The notes under the pieces: model-generated
The model's database searches: none
What the model saw: only the letters and a program-made list of their open reading frames with translations
What the model was told of the DNA's origin: nothing
Part shown: positions 1 to 11,994 of the stretch, one piece after another
How the letters are laid out: each line of letters opens with the position of its first letter
Numbering within the stretch: position 1 is the stretch's first letter
Assembly: GCA_033065855.1 (NCBI GenBank)
Contig: JAVXUO010002974.1
Span: forward strand, 248,001-312,000
Reading direction: 5' to 3'
From: Escallonia rubra
Taxonomy: Eukaryota > Streptophyta > Magnoliopsida > Escalloniales > Escalloniaceae
Length of the DNA stretch: 64,000 nucleotides
Made by a program: the position numbers and the translations under genes

Positions 1-289
1 AATGGATGTTCGATACTCCTCGATTTTTCTTTTTTCATATGAGAAAGCAAAAGGTGTGATGATGGTTGTTGTGCCCGATATCGGCCAGGAAAGTTATGTT
101 TTGGGCTTAGTTGATGGGGCTCTATATGACATTGATGTGCAGTACTGTTGTTAGTGGTCTCTTCTGCTTCCCCAACTATCACTTTTATGAGGTGAGATTT
201 CGGCTCTGGGGCGACAGAATTAAGTAGGCTGACCACAACATACGGCATCACGTGGTAGAATATATTGATAGGATTGCTATCGCTCACAT

Positions 290-335
<46 letters not shown>

Positions 336-780
336 ATGATCCTGTTCTACTACGAAATTATGATGTTACGTTCTTTAGCAAATGGTTATTCGATTTTTTA
401 TTTATTTATTTTATTTTCTGGGGTAAATGAGAGAATGATATTAATAAAGTAAAGATCACGAGATTTTTCCACTCATCAGCCTTTTCGGCTTTATATATAT
501 TTCTAAACAAGAAATAAGATAAACAGAATTAATGACAATCATGACTATTACAATAACATTAACAAAGACAAATACAATTACGGAAATCCACAAGCTGCCG
601 CAAAAACTAGTTGGAAACCCATCAACCAATTGCTAGCCCACCGTCCTAACAAGGTAGAACTTGTCACTGCAAATCCATTGTGTTCTACTGCCATCTCCAC
701 ACACACCAGCTGCTAAAAACGAGAAACACGACCACTTACGACCATATTTTTAACGACACCTTCGGAGTAGTACCCACAGG
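1..780. other. Noncoding AT-rich flank
   Basis: No gene is supported here. Short open frames on both strands are low complexity. The only structured feature is a long TA microsatellite near 292-331. Confidence 0.6.
292..331. repeat. (TA)n microsatellite
   Basis: About 20 uninterrupted TA units. An open frame that runs through it (252-452, +) is an artefact of the repeat, reading as alternating Ile and Tyr. Confidence 0.95.
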
Positions 781-3700
781 ATTAGGGGTGTTTTTGACTT
801 AAAACATTCTTTTTCCATTAAATACCCATTTTGAATTAGAGAGCTATTAGAAAATGAGGGTGTTTTTGACTTCTCATAGGATATCAAGCTTCTTTCTTAA
901 AATATCCTTATTAAAATATATTTTTTTGTTAGAGTTAAGGGTTGTTTTGACTTAAAACTTCTTCTTTTTTTCAAACTTTTTTTAAAAAGGTGTGCTATTA
1001 AAAAATAAGGGTATCTTTAATTTCTCTAGAAAATCAAGTTTTTTTTTTTCTTAAAATACCCTTATTGGAATATATGTTTTTATTAAAGCTAAGGGTCATC
1101 TTGACTTTTATGAAAAGGAAAAGAAAAAAAAATGTATTAAAATCTTTAAAATCACCCTTGAACTCTTGCATGCTTCATGATTACTAAAAAAATTCCTATC
1201 AAAACCTACCACCTCCATCCATATTAAAACTAAACTACCTTAGAGCTATTACATCTTTCCATCAATTTTAATAATAGTAATAATAATAATAACTTGCAGA
1301 GAATAAAAGTTTCTATAGTCTTTTAGAATAAATGTAATATACCTATACTAAATTGAATATTTTAAGAAAAAGAAAAAAAACGTATTAAAATCTTTAAAAT
1401 CACCCTTGAACTCTTGCATGCTCCATGATTACTAAAAAAATTCCTATCAAAACCTACCACCTCTCCCATATGAAAACTAAACTACCTTAGAGCTATTACA
1501 TCTTTCCATCAATTTTAATAATAGTAATAATAATAATAAAAATAAAAATAACTTGCAGAGAATAAAAGTTTCTATAGTCTTTTAGGGTAGATGTAATATA
1601 CCTATACTAATTTGAATATTTTATACAAAAATCACTCTTTTTTAAAAATTTACATATCATAATGTATATTGATACGCATTCTACATATTTGAATTCTTTT
1701 TTATATATGTAGATTTCAAAAGCATATTAGTACATGAAAACTATCATAAACCTGAAGTTTAATTCTAGATGTTGAATATGTACATATTGGTGTAAGGAGC
1801 TATAGTAAAATTGGAGGTTTTTAAGATTTTCTAAATGCATATGTAATATGCATTTAGATTGAAATATTCAATCTAATTATTATTATTTTTCTTAAGATGC
1901 TTTTTCTAAATTGAAATATTCATAAAATATTAGTGCTGATTAGAGGTGTTTTTCACTTAAAACTTATTTTTTTATTAAATACCTATTTTGAATTATAGTG
2001 TTCGAGAGTATTTTTAACTTCTCTTAGGATATCAAGTCTCTTTCCATAAAATAACCTTATTAGAATATATGAATTTAATGGTTGTTCTAACTTTTATTAA
2101 GAAAAAGAGGAAAAGAACCCTTATGAAAATCCTATAAAATCACAATTGAACTTGGGCATGCTCTCTGGTTACTAAAAAGCACGTATAAAAGCACGTATGG
2201 ACTTAAATGGCTAATATTTTCTTTCCTTAAGATGCCCTTTTTAATTTGAAGTCTTTTTACAAGATTAGGGGTGTTTTTGACTTAAAACATTCTTTTTCCA
2301 TTAAATACCCATTTTGAATTAGAGAGCTATTAGAAAATGAGGGTGTTTTTGACTTCTCATAGGATATCAAGCTTCTTTCTTAAAATACCCTTATTAAAAT
2401 ATATATTTTTGTTAGAGTTAACGGTTGTTTTGACTTTTGACTTAAAACTTCTTCTTTTTTTCATTAAACCTTTTTAAAAAGGCGTGCTATTAAAAAATAA
2501 GGGTATCTTTAACTTCTCTAGAAAATCAAGTTTTTTTTCTTAAAATACCCTTATTGGAATATGTGTTTTTGTTAAAGCTAAGGGTCGTCTTGACTTTTAT
2601 GAAAAGAAAAAGAAAACAAAAGTATTAAAATCTTTAAAATCACCCTTGAACTCTTGCATGCTCCATGATTACTAAAAAAAATCTTATCAAAATCTACTAC
2701 CTCCATCCATATTAAAACTAAACTACCTTAGAGCTATTACATCTTTCCATCAATTTTAATAATAGTAATAATAATAAAAAAATAATAATAACATGCAGAG
2801 AATAAAAGTTTCTATAGTCTCTTAGGATGAATGAATATACCTATACTAAATTGACTATTTTTCAAAAATTTACATATCATAATGTATATTGATACGCATT
2901 CTACATATTTGAATTATTTTTTATATATGAAGATTTCAAAAGCATATTAGTACATGGAAACTATCATAAACCGGAAGTTTAATTCTAGATGTTGAATATG
3001 TACATATTGGTGTAAGGAAGCTATAGTAAAATTGGAGGTTTTTAAGATTTTCTAAATGATTATGTAATATGCATTTAGATTGAAATACTCAATCTAATTA
3101 TTATTATTTTTTCTTAAGATGCATTTTCTAAATTGAAATATTCATAAAAGATTAGTGCTGATTAATGGTGTTTTTCACTTAAAACTTATTTTTTTATTAA
3201 ATACCCATTTTGAATTATAGTGTTAGAGAGTGTTTTTGACTTCTCTTAAGATATCAAGTCTCTTTCCATAAAATAACCTTATTAGAATATATGAATTTAA
3301 TGGTTGTTCTAACTTTTATTAAGAAAAAGAGGAAAAGAACCCTTATGAAAATCCTATAAAATCACCATTGAACTTGGGCATGCTCTCTGATTACAAAAAA
3401 AAAATTCAATAAAAACCTATCGCCTCCATTCACGTTAAAACTAAACTACCTTAGCACTATTACATTTTTCCATCAAATTCGTTCCAAAAAAAAAATTTGC
3501 AGAGAACAAAGATTTCTTTAGTCTTTTAGGATAAATATAATATACCTAAACTTAAAAAAAAAAATCTTGTAAGAAACTCAATCTTTTTTAATTTTTGTAT
3601 TTCATATTTGTATGTTGATGCGTATACTATATATTTGAATTGTTGTGCATGTATTCAGATTTCAATACAAACATATCAGTACATTGAAACTACTGTAAGT

Positions 3701-4500
3701 CTGAAGTTTAATTGTAGATTTTGAATTGTATATCGTAAAATTGGAGTTTGTTAAGATTTTTTAAATGCATATGAAATCCTGATTGGGGTTAATTGGCTAA
3801 TCTTTTTTTTTTCTCTTAAGATGCCATTTTAAATTGAAGTCTTCATGAACAATTGTGGTGATTATGAGTGTTTTTAACTTAAAATATTTTTTTGTCATTA
3901 AATACATATTTTGAGTTAAAGTGATGTTAAAATGTTTTTGACTTATCAAGTCTCTGCTCCTAAAATACCCTTATTAGATTATATGCTTTTGTTAGAGTTA
4001 AAGATTGTTTTGACCTTTACTTTTAAAAAAGAAAAAAGTTCCTAAGAAAATCTTATAAAATCACTTTTGAACTCCTGCATGCTTTCTGACTACGGAATAA
4101 TTTCCTATCCACCTACCACCACCATTCACGTTAAAACTAAAGTACATTAGAGCTACTACATCTTCACCATCAAATTCGATTAAAGAAAACTATTTGTGGA
4201 TAATAGAGTTTTTTTATAGCCTTTTAGAAGAAATGTAATATAGCTAAACTACAATAAATATTTTGTCAGAAATTCAACTTTTTTAAAAAAAAAATTGTAT
4301 TTCATATTTGTATGTCGATGCGTATGCTACACATTTGAATTATTATGCATGTATATAGATTTAAATGCAAAAAATATTAGTACTTTGAAACTAACATAAA
4401 ACAAAAGTTTAATTCCAGATTTTAAAATACGGACATATTAGTGTAAGAAAACTATCGTTAAACTAGAACTTTTAGAAAATTTTAAATGCACAAGAATCGT
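781..4500. repeat. Decaying tandem array, units about 0.9-1.5 kb
   Basis: A block starting ATTAGGGGTGTTTTTGACTT at 781 recurs almost unchanged at 2264. More diverged versions of the same opening phrase appear near 1939, 3161 and 3862, each followed by an ATACCC-type phrase, a GATATCAAG phrase and a CTTGAACTC-type phrase. The block at 781 also contains an internal tandem copy of about 248 bp (1134 and 1382 start the same phrase), absent from the 2264 block. Identity falls steadily to the right and the pattern fades by about 4500-5100. No coding capacity is seen in any frame. The array looks like expansion by unequal exchange; its origin (satellite, or duplicated transposon tail) is not visible. 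Confidence 0.85.
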
Positions 4501-7384
4501 TAGATCGTAACATTTTGCTCCTAAATATATTTCTATGTTTGTATTAGAGTTATTAGAATACCTCTATTTGCATGACAACAATTTCTTCATTCGGTTATTA
4601 TTTTTTATGACCCGTTATAGCCCAGAATATTATATATTTACATGATAACATGTTCTTCATATGACTATTATCTTTGTATATTTCACTATTATAAGTGATA
4701 GGACCGTGAAAGCGAATTTCTAAAGATTCCAATTTATATGAGTTCGAATGATTAACATTTTTTTTTTGTTTGAAAACTCTTAATAAGGGATTAAATGACT
4801 AATTTTTTTTCTTGAAATACTCCTTTAAGTTCGTTAATGTGTCTTTTAGTGACAAATGACTATGAATATTAAGAAAACTGGTAAATAATCTTTTGTTAAA
4901 AATACCCATTTTAAATTTATAAAGATTTAGGGTATTTTTGAATTTTAAAAAGATAAGGCAATTACAATATTTTTGGCTAAATTTTAATAATCTACTGCTA
5001 AAAAAGGTTAAAAACTCACTAATGCATCTTTTACTGACAAAGATTGAATGAATATAACTAAAACCATATAAAAAGGCTTACAAGGGGTTAAAATGCTAAA
5101 CATTTTTTTTCTTAAAAACACCCTTTTTAAATTTATATTTTTATTTTAAAAAAGTGAGACGAAATTACACATTTTGGGTAAATTTTAGCATTTAGTAGCT
5201 GAAGAGGTTGTAAATTCACTAATGTATCTTTTAGTGACAAAAGAATTGAATTCAACCAAAGCGGGACTAGACTTAATCCAATCGTATATATATGATTCTA
5301 AGTCTCCGTTCAAGTTTTGAAGAAACCCTATAACCCACATCAAAATCAATAAAATGAACACGTTAATTTTCATTGCTTATTAGAGAATTGCTCTTAAGTT
5401 TAGGTGTTATTATGCTCTTTATACTTACCGGTATAGATACAAGTGAGAATATCTATAAGTTCGACTACGCCTTCTTTTTTCAACTTTTATGATGAATATA
5501 TGTGTTATTTTGTGTTTGGTAAAATATTGGGTTGTTATGGTTTTCTTAACTCTAAAAACCTTATGCAATAGGTAATTTTTTTTTCCTTTTTATTTTGATG
5601 ATACAAGCCTCATTATCCGATAAATGATCTGGGTTAGAAATTATTCTTGATGAACTTGAAGGTGAAAATTTTAGGTTTTTAAACATTATTATAATTATTT
5701 TGTTCATTACCATTATCTCATATCAAACTCACACATTTATTTGGTAGTATACATTTCAAAATGACACACACAAACACACACACATATTGATTTTATATAT
5801 GAGTATGTGAGGTATTATCATATAAATCATTGTTAAAAATAATACGGAAAATATATGTTAAATTACACGCACAGCTAACTTAATAGCCTTATTGTAGTAC
5901 AAAGATGAACAAGATCATGTCAGGTAAAAATAAAAGAGAGTTTCAAAGTACACTATAGACTTTTTAATTGAAAAAGTTGAGAAAAGAAGGTAACATTAAG
6001 ATTAACCGTAGTTTTAGACAAATTGTACTCAAAATTTAGAACTTAAGTTAGAAAAAAAATTGGAAAAGGATTTCTCTGTATGTTAATCTCAAATAAATGA
6101 TACATAAAAATTATAATAGACTAGATAATTACTAAAAGAAAATAAAATGCAGAGACTACTTTGACCCCCAACAATCATCAGTACAAGAAATTGTAATCAC
6201 ATGAATGATACTGAAAGTTCTAAGTGATGATATTTTGAACTTTAGTGGTGATGCTTGTAAAAAGGGATGAAACTCTAAAATTGAAAGATAGAAAACTTTG
6301 AAAAGATCATTGAAAGCTACAAGTACTAGATTTGTTGCCTAAGCAATTAAGTTTTTATATGTGTCTTGCTAAATTTTTTGAGTTCGATTCTTGATTTTAA
6401 AGATGCAACATTTAAACTCCTCTAACTCCTTTGTTTTATAAAATTTTATATGTATTTATTTATCAGAACTTCTTTTTGAATGTATTATAAGAAATTGGAC
6501 AACTCCAATATACACATTTTGCATTAATTGTCTCTAAAATACTTTATTTACTTTTATTACTGCAATGTTAAAGTTTGAGTGTTTCGTGAGAATTACTTAT
6601 TTATGGAATATGTTTGAAACTGATTACAATGTCAATGTACCGTGGACAACATGATATAATATAAAACAGTCAAAAATCTCTTTAGCGGCAACTTGATGTG
6701 ACAAAAGAAATAAGTATGATAAATAGTGATAAATAATAGTGATAGTTGGCATTAATGATTCGGATATAAGAATACGACTATATTTTAATTAGCAGTTAAC
6801 AACTGATTTACTTATTACGATTTAATTATAATAGTCGTATTAATTATAACATTTTTCTTTCAAATCAGTATATAACGTACAAAGCACGTGATCCTTACTA
6901 GTAGGGCCTAAAACGAGCGTATGATGTCAAATTGTACGGCCATATGTTAGACTGTTACTTATGAGAACAAGCATACACATTACAATTTAACATGCTCCGA
7001 ATGTAAAGTGTCATTTGGTTGGAACAATTGTAACATAATTGAGTCTCTATCTCATCAAATTGAGTTGAGTTGCCTAAATCTACCACTACATCCCCGACGT
7101 CGGAGACAACATATTGGCACAAAGGAATCAAGAGAAACAGACGTGCATGGTTGATTGTTCACCAATCAACCAAGGGCTGCACAGTTAGCCAGTTCACAAG
7201 TGCTATACCTCAAAAGAAGAGCGTGAATATCAAACAGCAGTATAGCCAGCTAGCCAATTGATAAGTGTATCGAAATTCATATTAAGTACACGACCAACCG
7301 ATGAAACGCGTAAATTGACCATGGAGGCACATACAAGTGGTCCTAGAGGTTCTGCCATGGCAACAGAGCAGATACTCGTCAGAT
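4501..7384. other. AT-rich intergenic DNA
   Basis: No gene, no clear transposon ends. Some short phrases from the array to the left recur faintly up to about 5150. Open frames at 5185-5373 (-) and 7070-7261 (+) are short and show no recognisable domain. Confidence 0.5.
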
Positions 7385-8985
7385 TTTAAAATGTAACTGA
7401 GCAGATCACATCAAGCCCTTAAGCGTAGTAGTAATCCACATTCATTCAACGTTGTTGCCCTATACTTGGGCAGATTCTCTTCGGATAGCAACTCCTTAAC
7501 GTGTGCCTATGGCTTTGATATCGGAAGAACCCCCGTGCTAAAGAAGCATGCAACTGATACTCTTGGACCTGTACAGTTTGCGAGTACTCTGTGCTCCTCC
7601 TAATAAACTTATCACTTGATATGAGCTGAAAGTTATCAAACTCAGCTCATTGGTTTCCAACATAAAGATTAATGCCGCTAATTGATGCATTCTGGCAAAA
7701 CAATTCAGCTTTGAACACAACTATTAACTCTCCTAATGTATGAAGAACTATTGGATAATTCAGGCATTTACAACTTGGATGTTATGGGAAACCTTCTCAC
7801 AGATGTTTGTGCTTTTATGATTCACTTGCATAACCCCCATAAAAATGCGACCTAGTGGAACAAAGTAATGATAAAGTGACCTGTTTCATAACTTTATGCA
7901 AACTAGGGCCTTATCCAAGAAATTATCTAGCAAATCAAATAATGTGCAAATCAAATAATGTGACAATGGAGTAGCTACTTTGGTAATGGAATTGCTCAAA
8001 TCGAAAAGAAAATGTGAGGTGAGTACTATGGATTAGAAAGAGAGAAGTCGCAAGTGGCCAGTTCTTCTCCTTTCGGTACTTGGTAGCCAGTTTGAGTCTC
8101 ATTTCCCTCACCCCTTCCTCCGCACCAAAAATGGAAATAAGTAACAAAACAATAGAGCAAAGATGAACATTAGACTTGCCTGAACTAAATGTACGTCCAA
8201 TATTAACCACCACATCTCCAGGCATAGGGGGGACATCAACCAACTGGTTCACCTGAAGAACTTGATGGCCTCCTATTTAGTACTGTAGAAGCGCTGTGAT
8301 GAAAGAATTGTCGCGTCCTAGCTAGTACCACGGGTTAATCCTGGGACTCCTGGCTGCCGGCATGCAGGCTAGTAGTGGCAGAGAGAGCAAGGCCCTCATT
8401 ACAGTTCATACTACTCAGATGCCCGGTTTAAGCCCAAAACCCTCCGACCATGACTCAAACAAAGAAGAACACAATATGCCTAAGCATACGTATTAGTGTC
8501 AGTTTCGTAAAGAACTGGTATTTTTGTCCATTTCTGGTCATTCGAGTTCCCGCTTTAGTCACCAAAATTCTAGAATGTGCCATCGTAGAACTGTAGCTAG
8601 GTGAAAGACAATAGAGCTCAAGTGGCTGAGAGCGGATCGCTGCTACGCTGTATAAATTCCCTACCTGTATAAAAATCCGCAAAGACAGGATTCAATAGCT
8701 ACGCACGGCCCTCACAGGTTCAGTACTATATGCTTTCCAAATTCCGTTAACATTACCTGCATGGTGCGGGCAATTCTTCTGGACTAGGATGCTTAGGGGC
8801 CATAGCACAATAGAGACGAATCCCTTCAGTTGGCTACTGGTGCACGATATATATCAAAGTTGCTTCTATGAAACAAACAACCTTTGCATATCTTTCGTGT
8901 ACAGCACAGTTTCTTCACCACGTCATCTTGCTCATAAAACCCATTTACTCCTGTCCATTATTTCCTCCTCCTGTAAAACGTGTTT
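7385..8985 (-). pseudogene. 2-oxoglutarate-dependent dioxygenase pseudogene (ACC-oxidase-homolog type)
   Basis: Read on the minus strand, pieces of one plant 2OG-Fe(II) dioxygenase appear in the right order. GFYEQDDVVKK lies at about 8908-8943, then SNFDIYRAPVAN at about 8832-8868, then YCAMAPKHPSPEELPAPC ending at a GT splice donor at 8757. Next come GLKPGHL/NCNEGLAL at about 8370-8430, NSFITALLQ and VPPMPGDVVVNIG at about 8200-8310, FQLISSDKF near 7610-7640, and KELLSEENLPKYRATTLNE near 7450-7500. Stops and frame changes separate them. The HxD iron ligand reads as R-D, and the distal SVEHRV-type motif is degraded to STEYS, so both histidine ligands of the HxD...H triad are gone. Known family members are about 360-370 residues; the N-terminal third is not visible, and a solo LTR sits exactly where it should continue. 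A functional gene is very unlikely; the family call is firm, the substrate unknown. Confidence 0.88.
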
Positions 8986-10057
8986 TGTTGGGAATTTTCC
9001 AATATTGATTCTTACCTTATTAAAGTTTGTACTATAAGAAATAATTTGCAAAAAATAATCAATTAAATTGATTGGTTGGTTTGAGAGATATTAACTCTCA
9101 AATATTGACATTTAATAAGGTTGAAAATAATCATGATGTGGGTTCCCACATGACTTGAAAAATGAAAAAGTTAAGGGTATTTAAATGGTCATGTGACATA
9201 CCATATTGTTCTAGAAACACATGGTATGCATGTCCATACACTCGCACATGTGCGATGCACCGCACCACGCGTGCCGGCGACGGCGGGGGCGGGGTAAAGG
9301 CGCTTTTGTACTTCGCACGTGCGCATCGTCGCTAGGAGCCCTCGCCCCTTGCCCAGCTTAACTTTTTGCGACAAATTCAGCCTATGAGTTGCAATTTGAA
9401 CTGAAACAGTGTGACTGTTGTTCTAGAAACACATGGTATGCATGGCCATGCACTCGCACATATGCGGTGCACCATACCGCGCGCGCCGGCGACGGCGGGG
9501 GCGACGTAAAGGCGCTTTTGCACTTCGCACGTGCGCATCGTCGCTAGGAGCCCTCGCCCCGAGCCCAGCTTAACTTTTTGCGACAAATTCAGCCTGTGAG
9601 TTGCAATTTGGACTGAAACAGTGTGACTGTTGACAATATTAAACATATTTCAGATCTGTTTAAATTCGAAATGGCACCTGTAAGGTGCCTTTTAGTTTAA
9701 ATATTGCAGTTGTTCATTGTGTCTACAGATTGTGACTGTTAAGTGACATCTGCAGAATCACTTAACTGTCACAACTGTTTGCACCTGTTCTAGGCACCCT
9801 TTGGTATCTATAAATATGGCTGATGGTCAAATCATTTCCATACTTTGAATTCTCTCTTGCTCTCTCTCAAATTTCTGTATGTTGATTGCAATCTGCTGTG
9901 ATCAACAGATTTTCGCCTGTTTTATCTTGGGAGGCAGATTTGATGCTACCCTAAGCAGATTATAAGGGAGCAAATATTGTCTTAAGGAAAGAGTGCAACG
10001 CATTCGACTCAGGCATTTTCAGTCCAGTTTCTCCATACTGCCTTTTTATTTCCAACA
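8986..10057 (+). mobile_element. Solo LTR of an LTR retrotransposon, 1,072 bp
   Basis: The segment begins TGTTGGGAA and ends TTTCCAACA, the inverted TG...CA ends of an LTR. It is flanked on both sides by the same 5-bp duplication, TGTTT (8981-8985 and 10058-10062). A TATA-type box (CTATAAATATGG) at about 9807-9818 gives a plus-strand orientation. No internal domain or second LTR lies alongside, so this is what remains after recombination between two LTRs. The ends resemble Ty1/copia LTRs, but without pol the superfamily is an inference. It lies against the upstream end of a dioxygenase pseudogene. The perfect target duplication suggests a fairly recent insertion. Confidence 0.92.
9208..9631. 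repeat. Two tandem 212-bp copies inside the solo LTR
   Basis: Copies at 9208-9419 and 9420-9631 are nearly identical and unusually GC-rich for this window (CGGCGACGGCGGGGGCG-type core). They end in a CAGTGTGACTGTT phrase. The minus strand of each keeps a related short open frame (LSQKVKLG...LLATMRTCEVQK), which is a consequence of the duplication and not evidence of a protein. The repeat lies upstream of the TATA-type box, in U3. Confidence 0.9.
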
Positions 10058-10358
10058 TGTTTTCTGCTAAAGAACTTGTACCTAGGATGGGACAACAATG
10101 AAGCACCGTACGTCAAAATCTCCTTCCGCCGAAATGTGAAAAGATGGATTAGAAGCTAAACAATTTTCATTCTGCTTGGGAACCAAATACTTCAAAGCTT
10201 ACTGTATAACTCAAAGTTATATAGTAACATACAAACAAGAATCAGTTACCCAAAAAAATAAATAGAAAAACCATAGGTTGAACACCTAGCAAGATGATGC
10301 TTATGGGACTATGCAGAAGATAACCACGTTAAGAGCAAACTCATATTTTCTCAAAAAT

Positions 10359-11994
10359 TTATTTAGTATTTTCCACTCCATACTTACTAGTTGGCAATAT
10401 CCTCTTAATCATTTCAAGTTGAGCGGGATCTTGTGATTTGGCCAAGAGTAGATCCACCACTATCTCAGAAGTTGAAATATCCGCTGAGAATCCCCTAGCT
10501 CTCATTTCCTCTAAAAGTGTCATTGCCTCGCGATATCTCTCTCTTTTAAGGAACCCCTTGACAATTGTATTGTAAGTGACATCATCTGGCTTGCACCCGT
10601 TCTCTTCCATTTTCACGAGCAGTTCATTTGCTTTGTCCAACAACCCTCCTTGACAAAGCCCGTTCATCATCGTATTGTACGTGATTACATTAGTCATCAA
10701 TCCTTTAGAAGAAAGGTTATCAAAAATGTCTCGTGCACTTTCAAGTTTCCTATCCTTGCATAGTCCATCTATGATGGTAGTATAGACAGCAATATCTAGA
10801 TATATTCCATTACTGTTGAGCATACTAACTACTGATAGTGCTTCAGCAAGATACCCGTTTTTGCATAGGCCATCCAATAAGATACAATACGTGGGTATGT
10901 TTGGTACCACACCTGCAGCTTGCATATCATCAAAAAGGTCACACGCTGCCCCACATTTTTCAGAGCGAAACAACGCATGCAAGATACTGTAATAAGAGAT
11001 AGCATTTGGTTTCAACCCCTTACAAGGCAGTTCTCGAAGGAGGTGCATGGCATGCAATCAAAAAAATTCCTTGCTTCGTCCATCTGGCCGCCCATACAGT
11101 AACCCATTTATTAGTGCACTATAAATTTTCCTTGCTTCGTCCATTAATGCACAGGCCATGAACCAAGGAGTTGTAAGTAACCGCGTCAGGTGGAATGCAA
11201 TTCTCATTCATCTTGGAGAAAAGGGTTAAAGCATCATCCACCATTCTGTCCTTGCAAAGACTATGTATGACTGTGTTGTAGATAACCCTATTAGGTTTGC
11301 ATTTCCCTTCTTCTTCCATCAATCCGAGCAACTGAATAGCCCGACTGGTATTTCCCGTTTTGCAAAGCCCACTTACAATCGTTCCGTACATGACTACATT
11401 TGGTTCGCAAACTCTCTGCCTTATTAACTTCATGAACAATTGCACTGCATCGGGAACCCTATCTTCTACAACAAGCCCTTTCAAAAGTGTGTTGAAGGTA
11501 ACCACATCGGGCAGAATACCACGCCGAAAGAAGCTGCCTAAGATAGCGAAACCACAATCGACGCGACTCAAGTGAGCAAAACAACTAATCGCGATGTTCA
11601 GGGTGTATTCGTCCAAAGTGATACCCAACACGCCCATTTCTTTGTACAAATAGATGAAGGCTGAGTAGTGTTTCATTTTGGTAACAGCAGTTAGTAATCG
11701 GGTGAATTGGATAGTTGAAGGAAGAGGGCGCAGTCGGAGCATTTCATGGAACAGGAAAAGTGCATCTTGGAGCTTGTTAATGTTGTTGAAGTCTATACGA
11801 TGAAACTGGGGATTGGAAGACATAGTGCTATGAAAACGAAAGGAGAAGAATTGCAAAAGCGGAGGTGGAAGAAGAATAAGAAGAAGAAGAAGAAGAAGAA
11901 GAGAAGAGCAAGTAACGCGTCTGTGGGGAAGTGGTGGAAGGCATGACAAAGCTGCCGCTGCTGCCGCCGGAACGAGGATTCGTCGCATCATCAA
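10359..11994 (-). pseudogene. P-class PPR gene, interrupted (Rf-like), putative mitochondrial
   Basis: Two minus-strand frames together look like one P-type pentatricopeptide-repeat protein. The first (11994 to 11119, 291 residues) starts MMMRRILVPAAAAAALSC, a basic, alanine-rich presequence with a leucine run encoded by a CTT-type microsatellite. It then carries about five 35-residue repeats (for example VVTFNTLLKGLV, VVMYGTIVSGLCK, VIYNTVIHSLCK, VTYNSLVHGLC). The second (11057 to 10359, 232 residues) continues with about five more (ISYYSILHALF, PTYCILLDGLCKNG, VITYNTMMNGLCQGG, VTYNTIVKGF). Between them the frame is lost: the phrase TGGACGAAGCAAGGAA occurs on both sides of the junction about 63 bp apart, and roughly one repeat expected there is missing. 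This fits a microhomology deletion in an Rf-like gene. Such proteins bind organelle transcripts. It could still make a shorter protein from either half, but I treat it as broken. Confidence 0.82.

Noticed and set aside
252-452. 66-residue plus-strand open frame
   Set aside because: It is produced by the TA microsatellite; no domain, no codon bias.
781-4500. Possible CRISPR-like array or satellite centromere repeat
   Set aside because: Units are long, uneven and diverging, in a plant nuclear context; no regular spacer structure.
7935-8252. 105-residue minus frame as a small intact gene
   Set aside because: It holds only one dioxygenase exon piece and then runs into intron; the gene around it is broken.
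9189-9646. Two similar minus-strand proteins (61 and 89 residues)
   Set aside because: They are the same GC-rich 212-bp LTR repeat translated twice; no conserved protein features.
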